The position numbers were made by a program, and so were the translations under genes. The notes beneath the pieces were generated by a model. That model was not told the origin of the DNA, made no database searches, and was given only the letters and a program-made list of their open reading frames with translations. DNA of 64,000 bases from Micavibrio sp. UBA6145. GTDB lineage: Bacteria; Pseudomonadota; Alphaproteobacteria; Micavibrionales; UBA1664. The DNA lies in contig DIUZ01000026.1 of the NCBI GenBank assembly GCA_002423205.1, positions 62,001-126,000 on the forward strand, in the 5' to 3' direction. Position 1 is the stretch's first letter, and every line of letters begins with the position of its first letter. Positions 1-7,881 of the stretch are shown piece after piece.

Positions 1-1176
1 GGCACCCAATTCACCCGCAAGATACTTTTTCATTAAACTAGGTTCACGTCTTAAGCCCTGAATATCTCTGGCTCCATAAACAGCGCTTGGCTTACCGCTG
101 CCTTTTTCTACAAGAAACACCTGCTCCTTCTCCATCTCATCCAAAAGGGCAGGATTATGTGCAGTAAAGAGCAATTGCGCTCCGCTTCTATTACGCTCAG
201 GATCGCAAAACCATCTAAAAAGTTCAGGTATCAGCATAGGATGTAAATCTGTATCGAGCTCATCTATTAAGGCCACGCTGCCAGTCTCTAAGACATACTG
301 AAGCTTTGGAAAAACTTCGATAAATTTTCGAGTGCCCACAGATTCCTCGTCCATAAATATGAAATCGTCTAAACCAATATGCTTAAATTTAGCGACGAGT
401 CCCTGACTGCCTTGCTCTATGAGCATTTCTTCTAATCCAACATCTAGACGCCGTAACTCCCGATTTAACTTGTCTAGATATTCCGGCCTATTGGCATAGA
501 AAGGCAATAACTGGTTAGCGTGGAATTGCGTTTTATCCAGCCCAGAAATATTTGTTTGCAGCGTATTTATGAACGAGATGAAGTTTAATGAAAGTTTATG
601 GTTCAATTGAGCCAAGGTAGAAACTACGCTTGCGTTTGGCCGGATACTTAAAACGCGTGTATCACTTTCAGCAATCTCGAACTCCGGGCCAAAAGTGAAG
701 CTTTGTTCTTTACGCTCAAAAACTTTTTTAAAACGACCCTTAGGAGCAAAGAAAAGAGCTTCGTACAAAACAGAATTTCCTACTCGATTACGCGTATGCG
801 AAATATGCAACTCGTACTTGAAGAGTACGTTCGTTCCTTCGTCAGGATACGCACCATCAAATTCAACCATGATTTTGGAGGGTTTCTCCCACCAATCTTT
901 TCTCTTAAAAGGTTGGAAAAATGGAATGTGCCCTTCGGGGGGAAGAGCAAAACTATTTCTAACGAAGAGAGCTCCTGACGCTACAGCGCGCAAAATCGTA
1001 GATTTTCCTGAAGCATTAGGACCAAAAAAGCCGACTACAACGGGCAATCGCTCTTCAGGGTTCACGCGTGATTTTTGGAAGCACGGTAAATGAGGAGCAT
1101 TTCCCGGTACACGAAATGAAATTTCCTGCTTTTCTGCAATGGAAAAGAAATTCTCTATAGCGATTTTATGGATCAT
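1..1176 (-). CDS. AAA family ATPase, C-terminus beyond window (partial)
   Basis: The reading frame is open from an ATG at 1176 to the left edge (392 codons, no stop). The product starts MIHKIAIENFFSI, has a Walker A motif GPNASGKST at residues 52-60, a Walker B-like ALIDELDTDLH near residue 303 and an H-loop-like LFTAHNP near residue 340. This spacing is typical of OLD/RloA-type ABC-like ATPases (Pfam AAA_15/AAA_21) found in defence islands. The end visible here, with KKYLAGELGA at the edge, resembles the last part of RloA-like proteins, so little is probably missing. Such ATPases often pair with an RloB-type partner, which would lie left of the window. Family assignment is by motif; the RloA link is inference. 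Confidence 0.8.
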   Translation of the reverse strand, partial: MIHKIAIENFFSIAEKQEISFRVPGNAPHLPCFQKSRVNPEERLPVVVGFFGPNASGKSTILRAVASGALFVRNSFALPPEGHIPFFQPFKRKDWWEKPSKIMVEFDGAYPDEGTNVLFKYELHISHTRNRVGNSVLYEALFFAPKGRFKKVFERKEQSFTFGPEFEIAESDTRVLSIRPNASVVSTLAQLNHKLSLNFISFINTLQTNISGLDKTQFHANQLLPFYANRPEYLDKLNRELRRLDVGLEEMLIEQGSQGLVAKFKHIGLDDFIFMDEESVGTRKFIEVFPKLQYVLETGSVALIDELDTDLHPMLIPELFRWFCDPERNRSGAQLLFTAHNPALLDEMEKEQVFLVEKGSGKPSAVYGARDIQGLRREPSLMKKYLAGELGA

Positions 1177-1310
1177 ATCCAATATTTGACGTTTTTTTGT
1201 CGAAAGTCAAGTTAATTCAGGCAAAAAGCAGGATAATAATCAGATTTCGACATTTTTAAGGCAAATAGGATTTTTGAAACCGGTTTAATTTTTTTCGAGT
1301 GACCGCTCGC

Positions 1311-1526
1311 TCAGAGTGGGCCACGCTTTTTAAACAACACCGTGATGTGACGTAGAAACGGCAGGCTTTCGAAGAATATCTGCACGTCTCTGTCGCCGAA
1401 CCGCCGAACGACTTTCACAATGTCCTCGGTCTTTGCGGCAATCCCCTTTCGCGCGAGAAGACGTTCATGGAACGCCGCCCGGAGTCGCAGTAAATGCGCC
1501 GATAACGGCTCATGATCAGCGGTCAT
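1311..1526 (-). CDS. Small hypothetical protein, last gene of the ZorAB-like operon
   Basis: This 71-residue ORF starts at an ATG that shares one base with the stop of the ZorB-like gene (TAATG), so it is probably translationally coupled. The product is basic (MTADHEPLSAHLLRLRAAFH...) with no signal peptide or membrane helix. Residues 27-60 could form helices with a short beta segment. I recognise no family. Its position as the fifth gene of a tight operon is the main reason to call it real. It could be a soluble regulator or effector-associated subunit; nothing in the sequence decides this. Confidence 0.55.
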   Translation of the reverse strand: MTADHEPLSAHLLRLRAAFHERLLARKGIAAKTEDIVKVVRRFGDRDVQIFFESLPFLRHITVLFKKRGPL

Positions 1527-2521
1527 TAGTTAAACCCTTCCTTTGCCTCATGCTTGCCCGAGAACAGCCTGTCGATCAGGCTTGGGGCCGCGGGCGCTCG
1601 TTCGTCAACCGGTTCTGCAACTGGCGCTGCGGGAGCCATTTCTGTGTCAGTCGGTGTGGCTTCTAGGAAAGGGGTGCGGATGAGGCGCTTGTAAAAGTAG
1701 TTCTCAACCGTTCCAAGGCGATGCTTGTAAAGGTCTTTAGCGCCTTCGCCGCCGGTCACCGCATCTGCGATGGATACTAAGAATCGACACTGATGCTGTT
1801 GGCTCCATGCGCCAAGGGCACTCACTTCGGAGATAAAGGCACCTTCCGAAAGGGTAGCACCATATTTTATGTCGCCGAGTGGTAACTTTGCCTTTTCGGC
1901 GAGGCGAGAAGCCGGGGTCGTATCGAAAATCCTCATGCCGCCATTATTGAGCTCAATGCGGAAGATTTCGTCCTTCCAGCCATTTGTTGCACTTGGCCAG
2001 CACGGGGGCAGGTCAACCGATCGGCCTTCCGACTTCATTTGCGAAACTAGATTTTTATTTTGTCCCCGCAAATTGGCCAATTCTTGCTGGATCTCCTCTC
2101 GCGACATCTTGGCGAGATCATTGTCGACGCTTCCATCTGTCGTTGACGCAGTCAGGTCTTTCGCAGCCTTGTATTCGGCTAACGCTTTTGAGATGACCGC
2201 TTGGGTGGTCTCTCCATTCTCGCGCAGCTGATTAGAGTCAATGTACGCCACATTCTCAGACGTGCTCTCGGCTGCAGCGACTAGCTCCTTATCCAGGTCC
2301 GGCGCGGCCGCAACGATCTGAAGCATTTTCTTGGTTGCTTCTGACCCTTTTTCGATCAGCTGAACTTGGTTGGTCAACTCCGCGATCTTCACATCCTTCC
2401 GGTTCAAAATGCTCGCAAAAGTCATCAGGAGAAGAAAGGTAATCAGAATGAAAATCTCGGCCATAGTTAGACCGAGAAGCACGCCACGTCTGTAGGATGG
2501 TGAATGGTCTTTTCCGCTCAC
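1526..2521 (-). CDS. ZorB/MotB-like single-span membrane protein with a novel C-terminal domain
   Basis: 331 residues with a GTG start overlapping the upstream stop by four bases (GTGA). The N-terminus is short and basic, then one membrane helix at about 16-38 containing an acidic residue (LTMAEIFILITFLLL, E22). This is the layout of MotB/ZorB/ExbD partners of a proton channel, where an acid in the helix carries protons. Residues 42-165 are mostly helical and partly coiled coil. The C-terminal domain (about 170-285) carries PPCW (172-175), CRF (245-247) and YFYK (275-278). It does not look like the OmpA peptidoglycan-binding domain of MotB or ZorB. A Pro/Ala-rich tail follows. The pairing with the MotA/ZorA-like gene directly upstream supports a stator-type complex; function is inferred. 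Confidence 0.6.
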   Translation of the reverse strand: MSGKDHSPSYRRGVLLGLTMAEIFILITFLLLMTFASILNRKDVKIAELTNQVQLIEKGSEATKKMLQIVAAAPDLDKELVAAAESTSENVAYIDSNQLRENGETTQAVISKALAEYKAAKDLTASTTDGSVDNDLAKMSREEIQQELANLRGQNKNLVSQMKSEGRSVDLPPCWPSATNGWKDEIFRIELNNGGMRIFDTTPASRLAEKAKLPLGDIKYGATLSEGAFISEVSALGAWSQQHQCRFLVSIADAVTGGEGAKDLYKHRLGTVENYFYKRLIRTPFLEATPTDTEMAPAAPVAEPVDERAPAAPSLIDRLFSGKHEAKEGFN

Positions 2522-3600
2522 GTTAATTTCGCCGCGAGGGTTTGGACCATGGATGAGAGCGCTGAGTGGGTATCCTCAGTATAGCCGCGCGATCTCGTCA
2601 ATTCCTTGGCGAGCTCGTCGGAATGGGTACGTATTTTTTCAAGATTTTCATTTTGATTCGCCGCAACTTGTTCAAGTGCGGAAGAGATATGCTGCAAGGT
2701 CGGAGTTAGCCCCTTGAGTCCGGTCAAGAATTCGTCCACGCCACTGTTTTGTTTGGCGATGCCGTCGATTACCCCTCCGAGAGCTGCTGCTTTGTCTTGG
2801 ATTGCTTGAGTTGTAGCTAAAATGTTGGCAACAGAATTCGCTTGCGCGTCAACCATCGTCGAGAGTTTTGCGCCTGCCGCGTCAATGTGGCTGAACAAGT
2901 TATCGAACTTCTTGCCCATCAAAGAGTCGGGCGTTTCGATTTCCGAAAGCTTGGTAGACAAACCCTCCATGGTCTTAACAAGACGCTCCGATTCTTCGGC
3001 GATCTTCTTCGTATAATCGATTGCCCCAGTCTGGTTTTCTCGCATCACTTCCGCAATGGACTGCTCCATTGCGCGGCGGTATTCGTTGAATGAAACAGTT
3101 GCAGACCCAAGCTCAACGCTCAGCTCCCGAGCGGTCTGCGAAATTTTCGCTCTCGCGTCTTTTTCAATGTCGTCCGGGTCTTGACGCAACTGTGAGAAAA
3201 ACACCCTCGCTACAATTCCGGCGATTGTCGACCAGAGCGCAACGCCGAAGCTCTCGATAATTGTGTCTGCTCCAGTTTGGTCACTTATCAGGCGGCTGAG
3301 CGCATAAGACAAGCTCGTGAGAGTGAACAGAAAACCCAAGTAATAGGCATTGTCCCCGATCATATCTTCACGAAGCGAGAATTTCTGCACCTTATAGGAG
3401 ATGACACAGTAGCTCAGGATAAGGAAAACAGCGAAGAAGACGGCGACCATCTGTCCGGTTCCAGGAAACAAGCTCTTAATTGTCCAAATGGAAATTGCTC
3501 CAAGTAGCGCGATTCCCAGAAAGAGATATTTCGGCAGAACGTTAATCATTCCTTTGCCATGCGAGGAACGAACAGGCGAATAAATATCAAAGTCAGCCAT
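2518..3600 (-). CDS. MotA/TolQ/ExbB-like (ZorA-like) membrane protein with long coiled-coil tail
   Basis: 360 residues from the ATG at 3600, preceded by GGAGAT; the start lies inside the end of the vWA-like gene (ATGGCTGA, 8-base overlap). Four membrane segments can be seen at about 24-42, 51-69, 84-103 and 112-135. The last two (LGFLFTLTSLSYAL and FGVALWSTIAGIVARV) follow the pattern of the pore helices in MotA/ExbB/ZorA proteins. After residue 140 the protein is a long helical tail with heptad-like repeats and methyl-accepting-protein character (KLSTMVDAQANSVANIL). ZorA of the Zorya anti-phage system has the same plan of channel plus long cytoplasmic tail. The homology is judged from architecture only. 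Confidence 0.65.
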   Translation of the reverse strand: MADFDIYSPVRSSHGKGMINVLPKYLFLGIALLGAISIWTIKSLFPGTGQMVAVFFAVFLILSYCVISYKVQKFSLREDMIGDNAYYLGFLFTLTSLSYALSRLISDQTGADTIIESFGVALWSTIAGIVARVFFSQLRQDPDDIEKDARAKISQTARELSVELGSATVSFNEYRRAMEQSIAEVMRENQTGAIDYTKKIAEESERLVKTMEGLSTKLSEIETPDSLMGKKFDNLFSHIDAAGAKLSTMVDAQANSVANILATTQAIQDKAAALGGVIDGIAKQNSGVDEFLTGLKGLTPTLQHISSALEQVAANQNENLEKIRTHSDELAKELTRSRGYTEDTHSALSSMVQTLAAKLT

Positions 3601-4423
3601 TAATATCTCCAATGCTTGGGTCGGAAGAATTTTGGTTGGTAAAATACACTCGCCAGAAATTCTTTAGCCGTAGGGTTTGTAGCTGGGAAGCGTCAGAACG
3701 ATAAACCATTCTTAGATCAACATGCGTCGTCGCGAAGTCTGATTTTACCGAAGGCCAGAATGGCCCTCGCTCAAAGGTTTCGAACTCAGGAACACCTTGA
3801 TAGAAAGAAACTCCTGCCGAGTTTTGTAGAAAGTCCGAAACAACGATTAGATTTTTATCGGCAATATCTCGTCCTTTAAAGTTTGCGATGTTGACCGCTT
3901 GCACTGCTTCCATAATAGGTGAGGTTTTGCTTGGAGCTTGTGTCGCGAGGCTGTCTACCACCTTTGATATTCGCGCGGTGTAATTGCGCAGATAATCTTG
4001 CTGTTGCATGGCCTTGTTGCCTGTCATCGAGTTCACGGTATTTTCGTCGCCCGGGTTGCAAAACGCCTCTTTCGCCACGAGCAACGCCGCGGGATCAGAG
4101 GTAACGGATACGATCTTGAGCATGCCATTCGGCGGTATATTTGAGGCTACCTTGCCTAACTGGCCCTTGAGATCTGCCATCTGGATTTTGTTTAGTGCAT
4201 CGGTTTGGTCGACTAACACTACCGTCAAATGCTTCAATGGTTTTGCGCAATAAGTTCTAGAATCAATTCCATCAAGCTCATGCTTTTTGATAGCGTAAAG
4301 TGCCGCCGTCGCGACAATCAAGCATATCGCTACTCCCATCACCACATAGGCTTTATATTCTTTTCCTAAGCCGCGATTTTTAGGGGTGTTTTGCCAAGAT
4401 TTTGGTCCGTTCCAATTAGCCAT
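3593..4423 (-). CDS. Membrane-anchored vWA-like protein
   Basis: 276 residues. A short basic N-terminus leads into one membrane helix at about 25-45, so most of the protein lies outside the cytoplasm or is tethered to the membrane. The soluble part begins with HLTVVLVDQTD (DQTD at 72-75), in the place of the DxSxS metal site of von Willebrand A domains. A later strand reads NLIVVSDFLQNS (about 191-202), like the second vWA strand. The MIDAS-like site is altered (D-x-T-D), so metal binding is uncertain. The start overlaps the upstream gene by 58 bases and its end overlaps the ZorA-like start by 8, which indicates coupled translation. No exact family recognised. Confidence 0.55.
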   Translation of the reverse strand: MANWNGPKSWQNTPKNRGLGKEYKAYVVMGVAICLIVATAALYAIKKHELDGIDSRTYCAKPLKHLTVVLVDQTDALNKIQMADLKGQLGKVASNIPPNGMLKIVSVTSDPAALLVAKEAFCNPGDENTVNSMTGNKAMQQQDYLRNYTARISKVVDSLATQAPSKTSPIMEAVQAVNIANFKGRDIADKNLIVVSDFLQNSAGVSFYQGVPEFETFERGPFWPSVKSDFATTHVDLRMVYRSDASQLQTLRLKNFWRVYFTNQNSSDPSIGDING

Positions 4424-5901
4424 TGCGTGATTTCTTCAGGGTTAAAGTCAGTTTGATGCAACGTATCAATGCTCGCATACGCAGCTCTCGCTTTTTCCGT
4501 CGCAACGGCAATTCTTTCAACCGCTTGGCTGTAGGCGAGCTCGACGGACTGGAGATGCTGGTCTATTAGTTTCGTTTCGTGTTCAAAGACTTCGTCGAAC
4601 GCGTCGATCACGTCACGCTTTAATGCAAATGGGTCATTAAAGAATTTTGGCGCTTTTGTGGTTCGTGTCATTTGGTTGTTACTACGGTATTCGGAAACAA
4701 GGATTCTCCCCAACTGCTCAAGCTGGTTCTGATGCCCCTCGAAGATTGATTTCCATTGGATAAACGAGGCCTTGATTGCGGCAGCCTCTCCCCCGGAGTG
4801 TGAAATGGTGGCCTTCATACCTTCAAGCTGGGCCATGCGGTGATCTCGAATATTTTTGAGGTGATCTAGCATCGACGACACCTGCTCGCTGTACTCCTCG
4901 ACAGCAAAATCTCGCCTTCTCGCCGTCTCTCCATACCGAAAATATGGATCATCCCCGCGAAATTTTTTGTATGAGACGAAGAATGCCGCCATCAGGCCTA
5001 GAGAAACCAGCACCCAAGCCTGCATGTCCTCGATGTCTGCGGGGCCAGCCATAAATTCTTTGAATGCATTTTTTGCCATGGTGCCAGACGTCAGGCGAAC
5101 AGCATCGCTTTCAGCACTTTGCAAACGCTCTGCCTCGTTTACCAATTGAGTCCGGTAATGCGCGATCCCCAGATTGAGAAATACGATAAGTGCAATGCTT
5201 GCGACACAGATACCGGTGCCAATTGCCTTCCAAAATGGTCGAACGTGCCGAACCAGCCTATATCCGAAATCACCGAGAACGATGCCCAGCCCAACGTTAA
5301 ATAACGCGAGGACACCAGCGAAGACCATGCCACCCAATAAGCCCATCCGGTCAGCACCTGCAAAAAAAGCGCCGTTCATGAGAGCCTCAAGCGCCCCCAG
5401 CAAGACGATGATCGCCAACGTCATAAATCGGGATGGCGGATAAGTAGCTTCCGTTACGCGACGATGCTCTTGTTTGAATGCAGCCAGTTCAGCTTCGGTT
5501 TTGGTTACAGATTGTTTTTTTAGATACAGGAACATGCCTGTATTTTGGATATGTTGCCGGACGTCGCCCTCGCTATTTGAAGCGATTGCAGCGAGCGATG
5601 CGATGTTTGACTGCGAGGCCAGGCTGCTCAAGCGCGATGTAAGAACTTTTAAATTCTCACGCGTTACAGCTTCGGCTTCCTGCTTCTCGTTATCGATCCT
5701 TGAGGCAATCTTCTGTTCGATGTTGTCGGGCGTTTCAGCCAAAGCGTCGGGAATGTTGGACTTTCCCCGCTCCTTTCCAACGTCTTCAAGCTGGAGTTGA
5801 GCACTGAGTTTCGTCGGGTCTATTTGCCTGAAGGTTTGGGTTCCAGCATTATAAATGCCGGCCTTCTCCTCCATCAGCCCAGATAACAGCTGCTTAAACA
5901 C
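4366..5901 (-). CDS. Four-helix membrane protein with flanking coiled coils, first gene of the operon
   Basis: 511 residues from a GTG at 5901 with AAGGGAG eight bases upstream. Residues 1-155 are soluble and largely helical. Four membrane helices follow at about 159-180, 187-210, 226-246 and 294-312, with a helical loop of about 45 residues between the third and fourth. Residues 325-490 form a second helical/coiled-coil region ending in a short conserved-looking segment (EEITQWLIGTDQN). I recognise no family. It leads the operon with the vWA-like, ZorA-like, ZorB-like and small genes, so it may be the membrane platform or sensor of that complex. This role is inference from context. Confidence 0.6.
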   Translation of the reverse strand: MFKQLLSGLMEEKAGIYNAGTQTFRQIDPTKLSAQLQLEDVGKERGKSNIPDALAETPDNIEQKIASRIDNEKQEAEAVTRENLKVLTSRLSSLASQSNIASLAAIASNSEGDVRQHIQNTGMFLYLKKQSVTKTEAELAAFKQEHRRVTEATYPPSRFMTLAIIVLLGALEALMNGAFFAGADRMGLLGGMVFAGVLALFNVGLGIVLGDFGYRLVRHVRPFWKAIGTGICVASIALIVFLNLGIAHYRTQLVNEAERLQSAESDAVRLTSGTMAKNAFKEFMAGPADIEDMQAWVLVSLGLMAAFFVSYKKFRGDDPYFRYGETARRRDFAVEEYSEQVSSMLDHLKNIRDHRMAQLEGMKATISHSGGEAAAIKASFIQWKSIFEGHQNQLEQLGRILVSEYRSNNQMTRTTKAPKFFNDPFALKRDVIDAFDEVFEHETKLIDQHLQSVELAYSQAVERIAVATEKARAAYASIDTLHQTDFNPEEITQWLIGTDQNLGKTPLKIAA

Positions 5902-6107
5902 GTTTTCGCTCCCTTTATGCTTCAGCTTTATATGACCAAATACCCTAGAGTCTACAAATACTTATAATTATTCTGGTTTTTGGAAACTCCCTAATAGAGG
6001 GCAGATTTTTTATCCACTTTTACTGTCTCTTGATTGACGAATTCGATGTTTCGTCGCGCGTTACGATAAAACTGCCCATCCTGATGACACTTACTAATCA
6101 GCGCTTA
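5902..6107. other. AT-rich intergenic region upstream of the ZorAB-like operon
   Basis: About 200 bases without a supportable gene. On the minus strand it should hold the promoter of the five-gene operon; the stretch near 5950-5970 is AT-rich (TTATAATTATTC on the plus strand) and could supply a -10 element. A small inverted repeat, CCCT-aatag-AGGG, lies near 5990-6002. No clear -35/-10 pair can be fixed. Confidence 0.35.
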
Positions 6108-6137
6108 TAAAAACACGGCCGCAACAGCGGCCGTGTT
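6108..6137 (-). terminator. Intrinsic terminator after the small secreted-protein genes
   Basis: Perfect 11-bp stem (6112-6122 with 6127-6137, AACACGGCCGC and its complement) with a four-base loop. On the minus strand it is followed by a run of T (6113-6108). It separates the small genes at 6161-6613 from the operon that starts at 5901. Confidence 0.8.
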
Positions 6138-6160
6138 AAATTCAAATCACATCCTGCTTA

Positions 6161-6304
6161 TTAATGGCAATGAACTGTGCCAGTGCTGTTGTCCATATGG
6201 CAACACGCAGGGAGACTAGCGCGCCGGCAACCGCCGCCGTGTGCAAAAGCCAAAGAAGGAACGAGCACGCTTATCAAAAGAGCAAAAAGCATAATTTTTT
6301 TCAT
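6161..6304 (-). CDS. Tiny secreted His/Cys protein (47 aa)
   Basis: The ORF runs from ATG at 6304 to TAA at 6161. The product has a clear signal peptide (MKKIMLFALLISVLVPSLAFA) followed by only 26 residues: HGGGCRRAS, then CCHMDNSTGTVHCH. The end resembles the short YHYH/HCH-type motifs (DNxTGxxHCH) found in small periplasmic proteins, often near secreted nucleases. Four Cys and four His in the mature part suggest metal binding or disulfides. It is followed by a strong terminator, supporting a real transcript. Function unknown. Confidence 0.6.
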   Translation of the reverse strand: MKKIMLFALLISVLVPSLAFAHGGGCRRASLPACCHMDNSTGTVHCH

Positions 6305-6325
6305 ATGTATTCTCCGACTAGATTT

Positions 6326-6613
6326 CTATTCATCGTCAATTTCAACATCAACTAAGTCGCCTCGTGAATTCGTACCTGAAGCTTCTGTGTCATCGAGATC
6401 TGCGCCCATGACATGCATATTACCGCCGTTGGGCCAATGAACGGTCGTGACTTCCCCATCTTCTATTTCAACAGGAACGGTATAAGACCCGCTGCGCGTC
6501 GTGACGGTCGCATCGTGAGTACCGTCTTCAATGCTTTGCGCTTGAGCGGGATACGGTGCTGCGGAGAACGCAGCGCAAACCAGCATTCCTAGGAATGCGT
6601 ATAAAAGTCTCAT
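6326..6613 (-). CDS. Small exported protein, hypothetical
   Basis: 95 residues from the ATG at 6613, chosen over an upstream in-frame start because GGAGG lies five bases before it. A signal peptide (MRLLYAFLGMLVCAAFSAAPYPAQA) is followed by an acidic, beta-rich segment (TRSGSYTVPVEIEDGEVTTVHWPNGG) and an acidic tail ending VEIDDE. It lies 21 bases upstream of the 47-residue secreted protein and shares its terminator, so the two are probably co-transcribed. I do not recognise the family. Confidence 0.6.
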   Translation of the reverse strand: MRLLYAFLGMLVCAAFSAAPYPAQAQSIEDGTHDATVTTRSGSYTVPVEIEDGEVTTVHWPNGGNMHVMGADLDDTEASGTNSRGDLVDVEIDDE

Positions 6614-6779
6614 AGCCCCTCCGTAAAGTAAGGTTGAGCTAAAGCTCATATTTAGGGGGAGTCAAGGAGCATGAGTGCGTGAGTATGCTTTCCGCATGGT
6701 GATCACTCTGAACCATATGCTCCAATTTCGCTGCGCTTTAGAAAACCGCAGAAGCGAGCATGAAAAATTGATGCAGGCT

Positions 6780-7769
6780 CTATGCTGTACCAACCGTCAG
6801 CTCTTCAAAATCGACAGCTTTAACGGGCAAAAACCCGGAACTCTTTTTAAATTGCATCCGATGCAGAAATAATTTCAAAGAATCGGACGTATCGATTTGA
6901 GAAAGATTTAACCCTTCAAAAGTTTTACGCATTACAAGTACAGAACAAATGGTCTGTTCTTCTACATGTCCATTCGAAGAATTTAACAAGTCGTCATTTG
7001 CATTAATCAATACTTTTTCAACCGGCAAAATGGCAAAGATTTCAGCTGCAATACGAAGAATGCAACTGCATACGTAATCCTGATATAATGAATAAAATTC
7101 AGCCTTCGGCATCTCTTTACTCGAAAGAGTCCCGCTTTGACGTAAGGTATATTTCTCATTCGGCACAACATCTTCACTGCATACTTTTAGAGTAGCTGTT
7201 AGATTAGCCATTTCATCAACTGAAAATTTTATTTCCGACCCAATTCTTTGAATATTCTCAAAAGGATGTAACTCTTGTAATGCATCGATATATGATTTTG
7301 CGTCCTTGATGAGAACTCTATGAGCTAAACCCCGTTTTTTATGCCAAGCAGTAAGAATCTCTTGGTAATTTTTTTTCTCAACTTGAAAGATGGCTTCATC
7401 TTGCACAATAGCTGCCCCTACTGAAGCCTTTATTTTTTGACACTTTTTATCAGTTAGCCCAAATAACTTATCCAAAAAACTTGGCTTAAAATTATCTAAT
7501 TTAGTTTTAGCCTTTAACTCATTATCTGCACGCCGAGTTGGCTCGTTTGGAGCAGGCTCATTCACAACATCATTCCAATGGACAATAGAAGAGGTTCTCG
7601 TTGTGTGGATCGCCTTTAACTCTTCTACGTAACTTTCAAACGCATTAACTGTATCAACAGCATCATTTAATAGCCGCATCTTGGCTTCTATTTTTTTATT
7701 GCGTTCTCTGGCGCGAGCATTTCTTCTAGCATCGGCCTCTATCGCCCTGACTACTCCTCTCCAGCCCAT
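6780..7769 (-). CDS. Hypothetical protein, largely helical
   Basis: 329 residues from an ATG at 7769 with GAGAGGAC upstream. It begins MGWRGVVRAIEADARRNARARER, a strongly basic amphipathic helix, followed by a coiled-coil region to about residue 60. The rest mixes helices and strands (YVCSCILRIAAEIFAILPVEKVLINA). There is no signal peptide or membrane helix. Codon use is AT-rich like the rest of the island. It sits upstream of the secreted small proteins and downstream of the thermonuclease. No function can be assigned. Confidence 0.6.
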   Translation of the reverse strand: MGWRGVVRAIEADARRNARARERNKKIEAKMRLLNDAVDTVNAFESYVEELKAIHTTRTSSIVHWNDVVNEPAPNEPTRRADNELKAKTKLDNFKPSFLDKLFGLTDKKCQKIKASVGAAIVQDEAIFQVEKKNYQEILTAWHKKRGLAHRVLIKDAKSYIDALQELHPFENIQRIGSEIKFSVDEMANLTATLKVCSEDVVPNEKYTLRQSGTLSSKEMPKAEFYSLYQDYVCSCILRIAAEIFAILPVEKVLINANDDLLNSSNGHVEEQTICSVLVMRKTFEGLNLSQIDTSDSLKLFLHRMQFKKSSGFLPVKAVDFEELTVGTA

Positions 7770-7881
7770 TTTTGTCCTCTCAATTTATGTCCCTTCTTAC
7801 TAGCATGCCAATCCCAAGGGTAAACAGTTGATCTGCTGGGCTTTGCCGTATGGCATATTATCACTCGATTTTATGACTAGG

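Noticed and set aside
695..1093. Plus-strand 132-codon frame
   Set aside because: It lies antisense to the AAA ATPase gene, which has clear Walker motifs; the translation is Lys/Ser/Phe-rich and without domain character.
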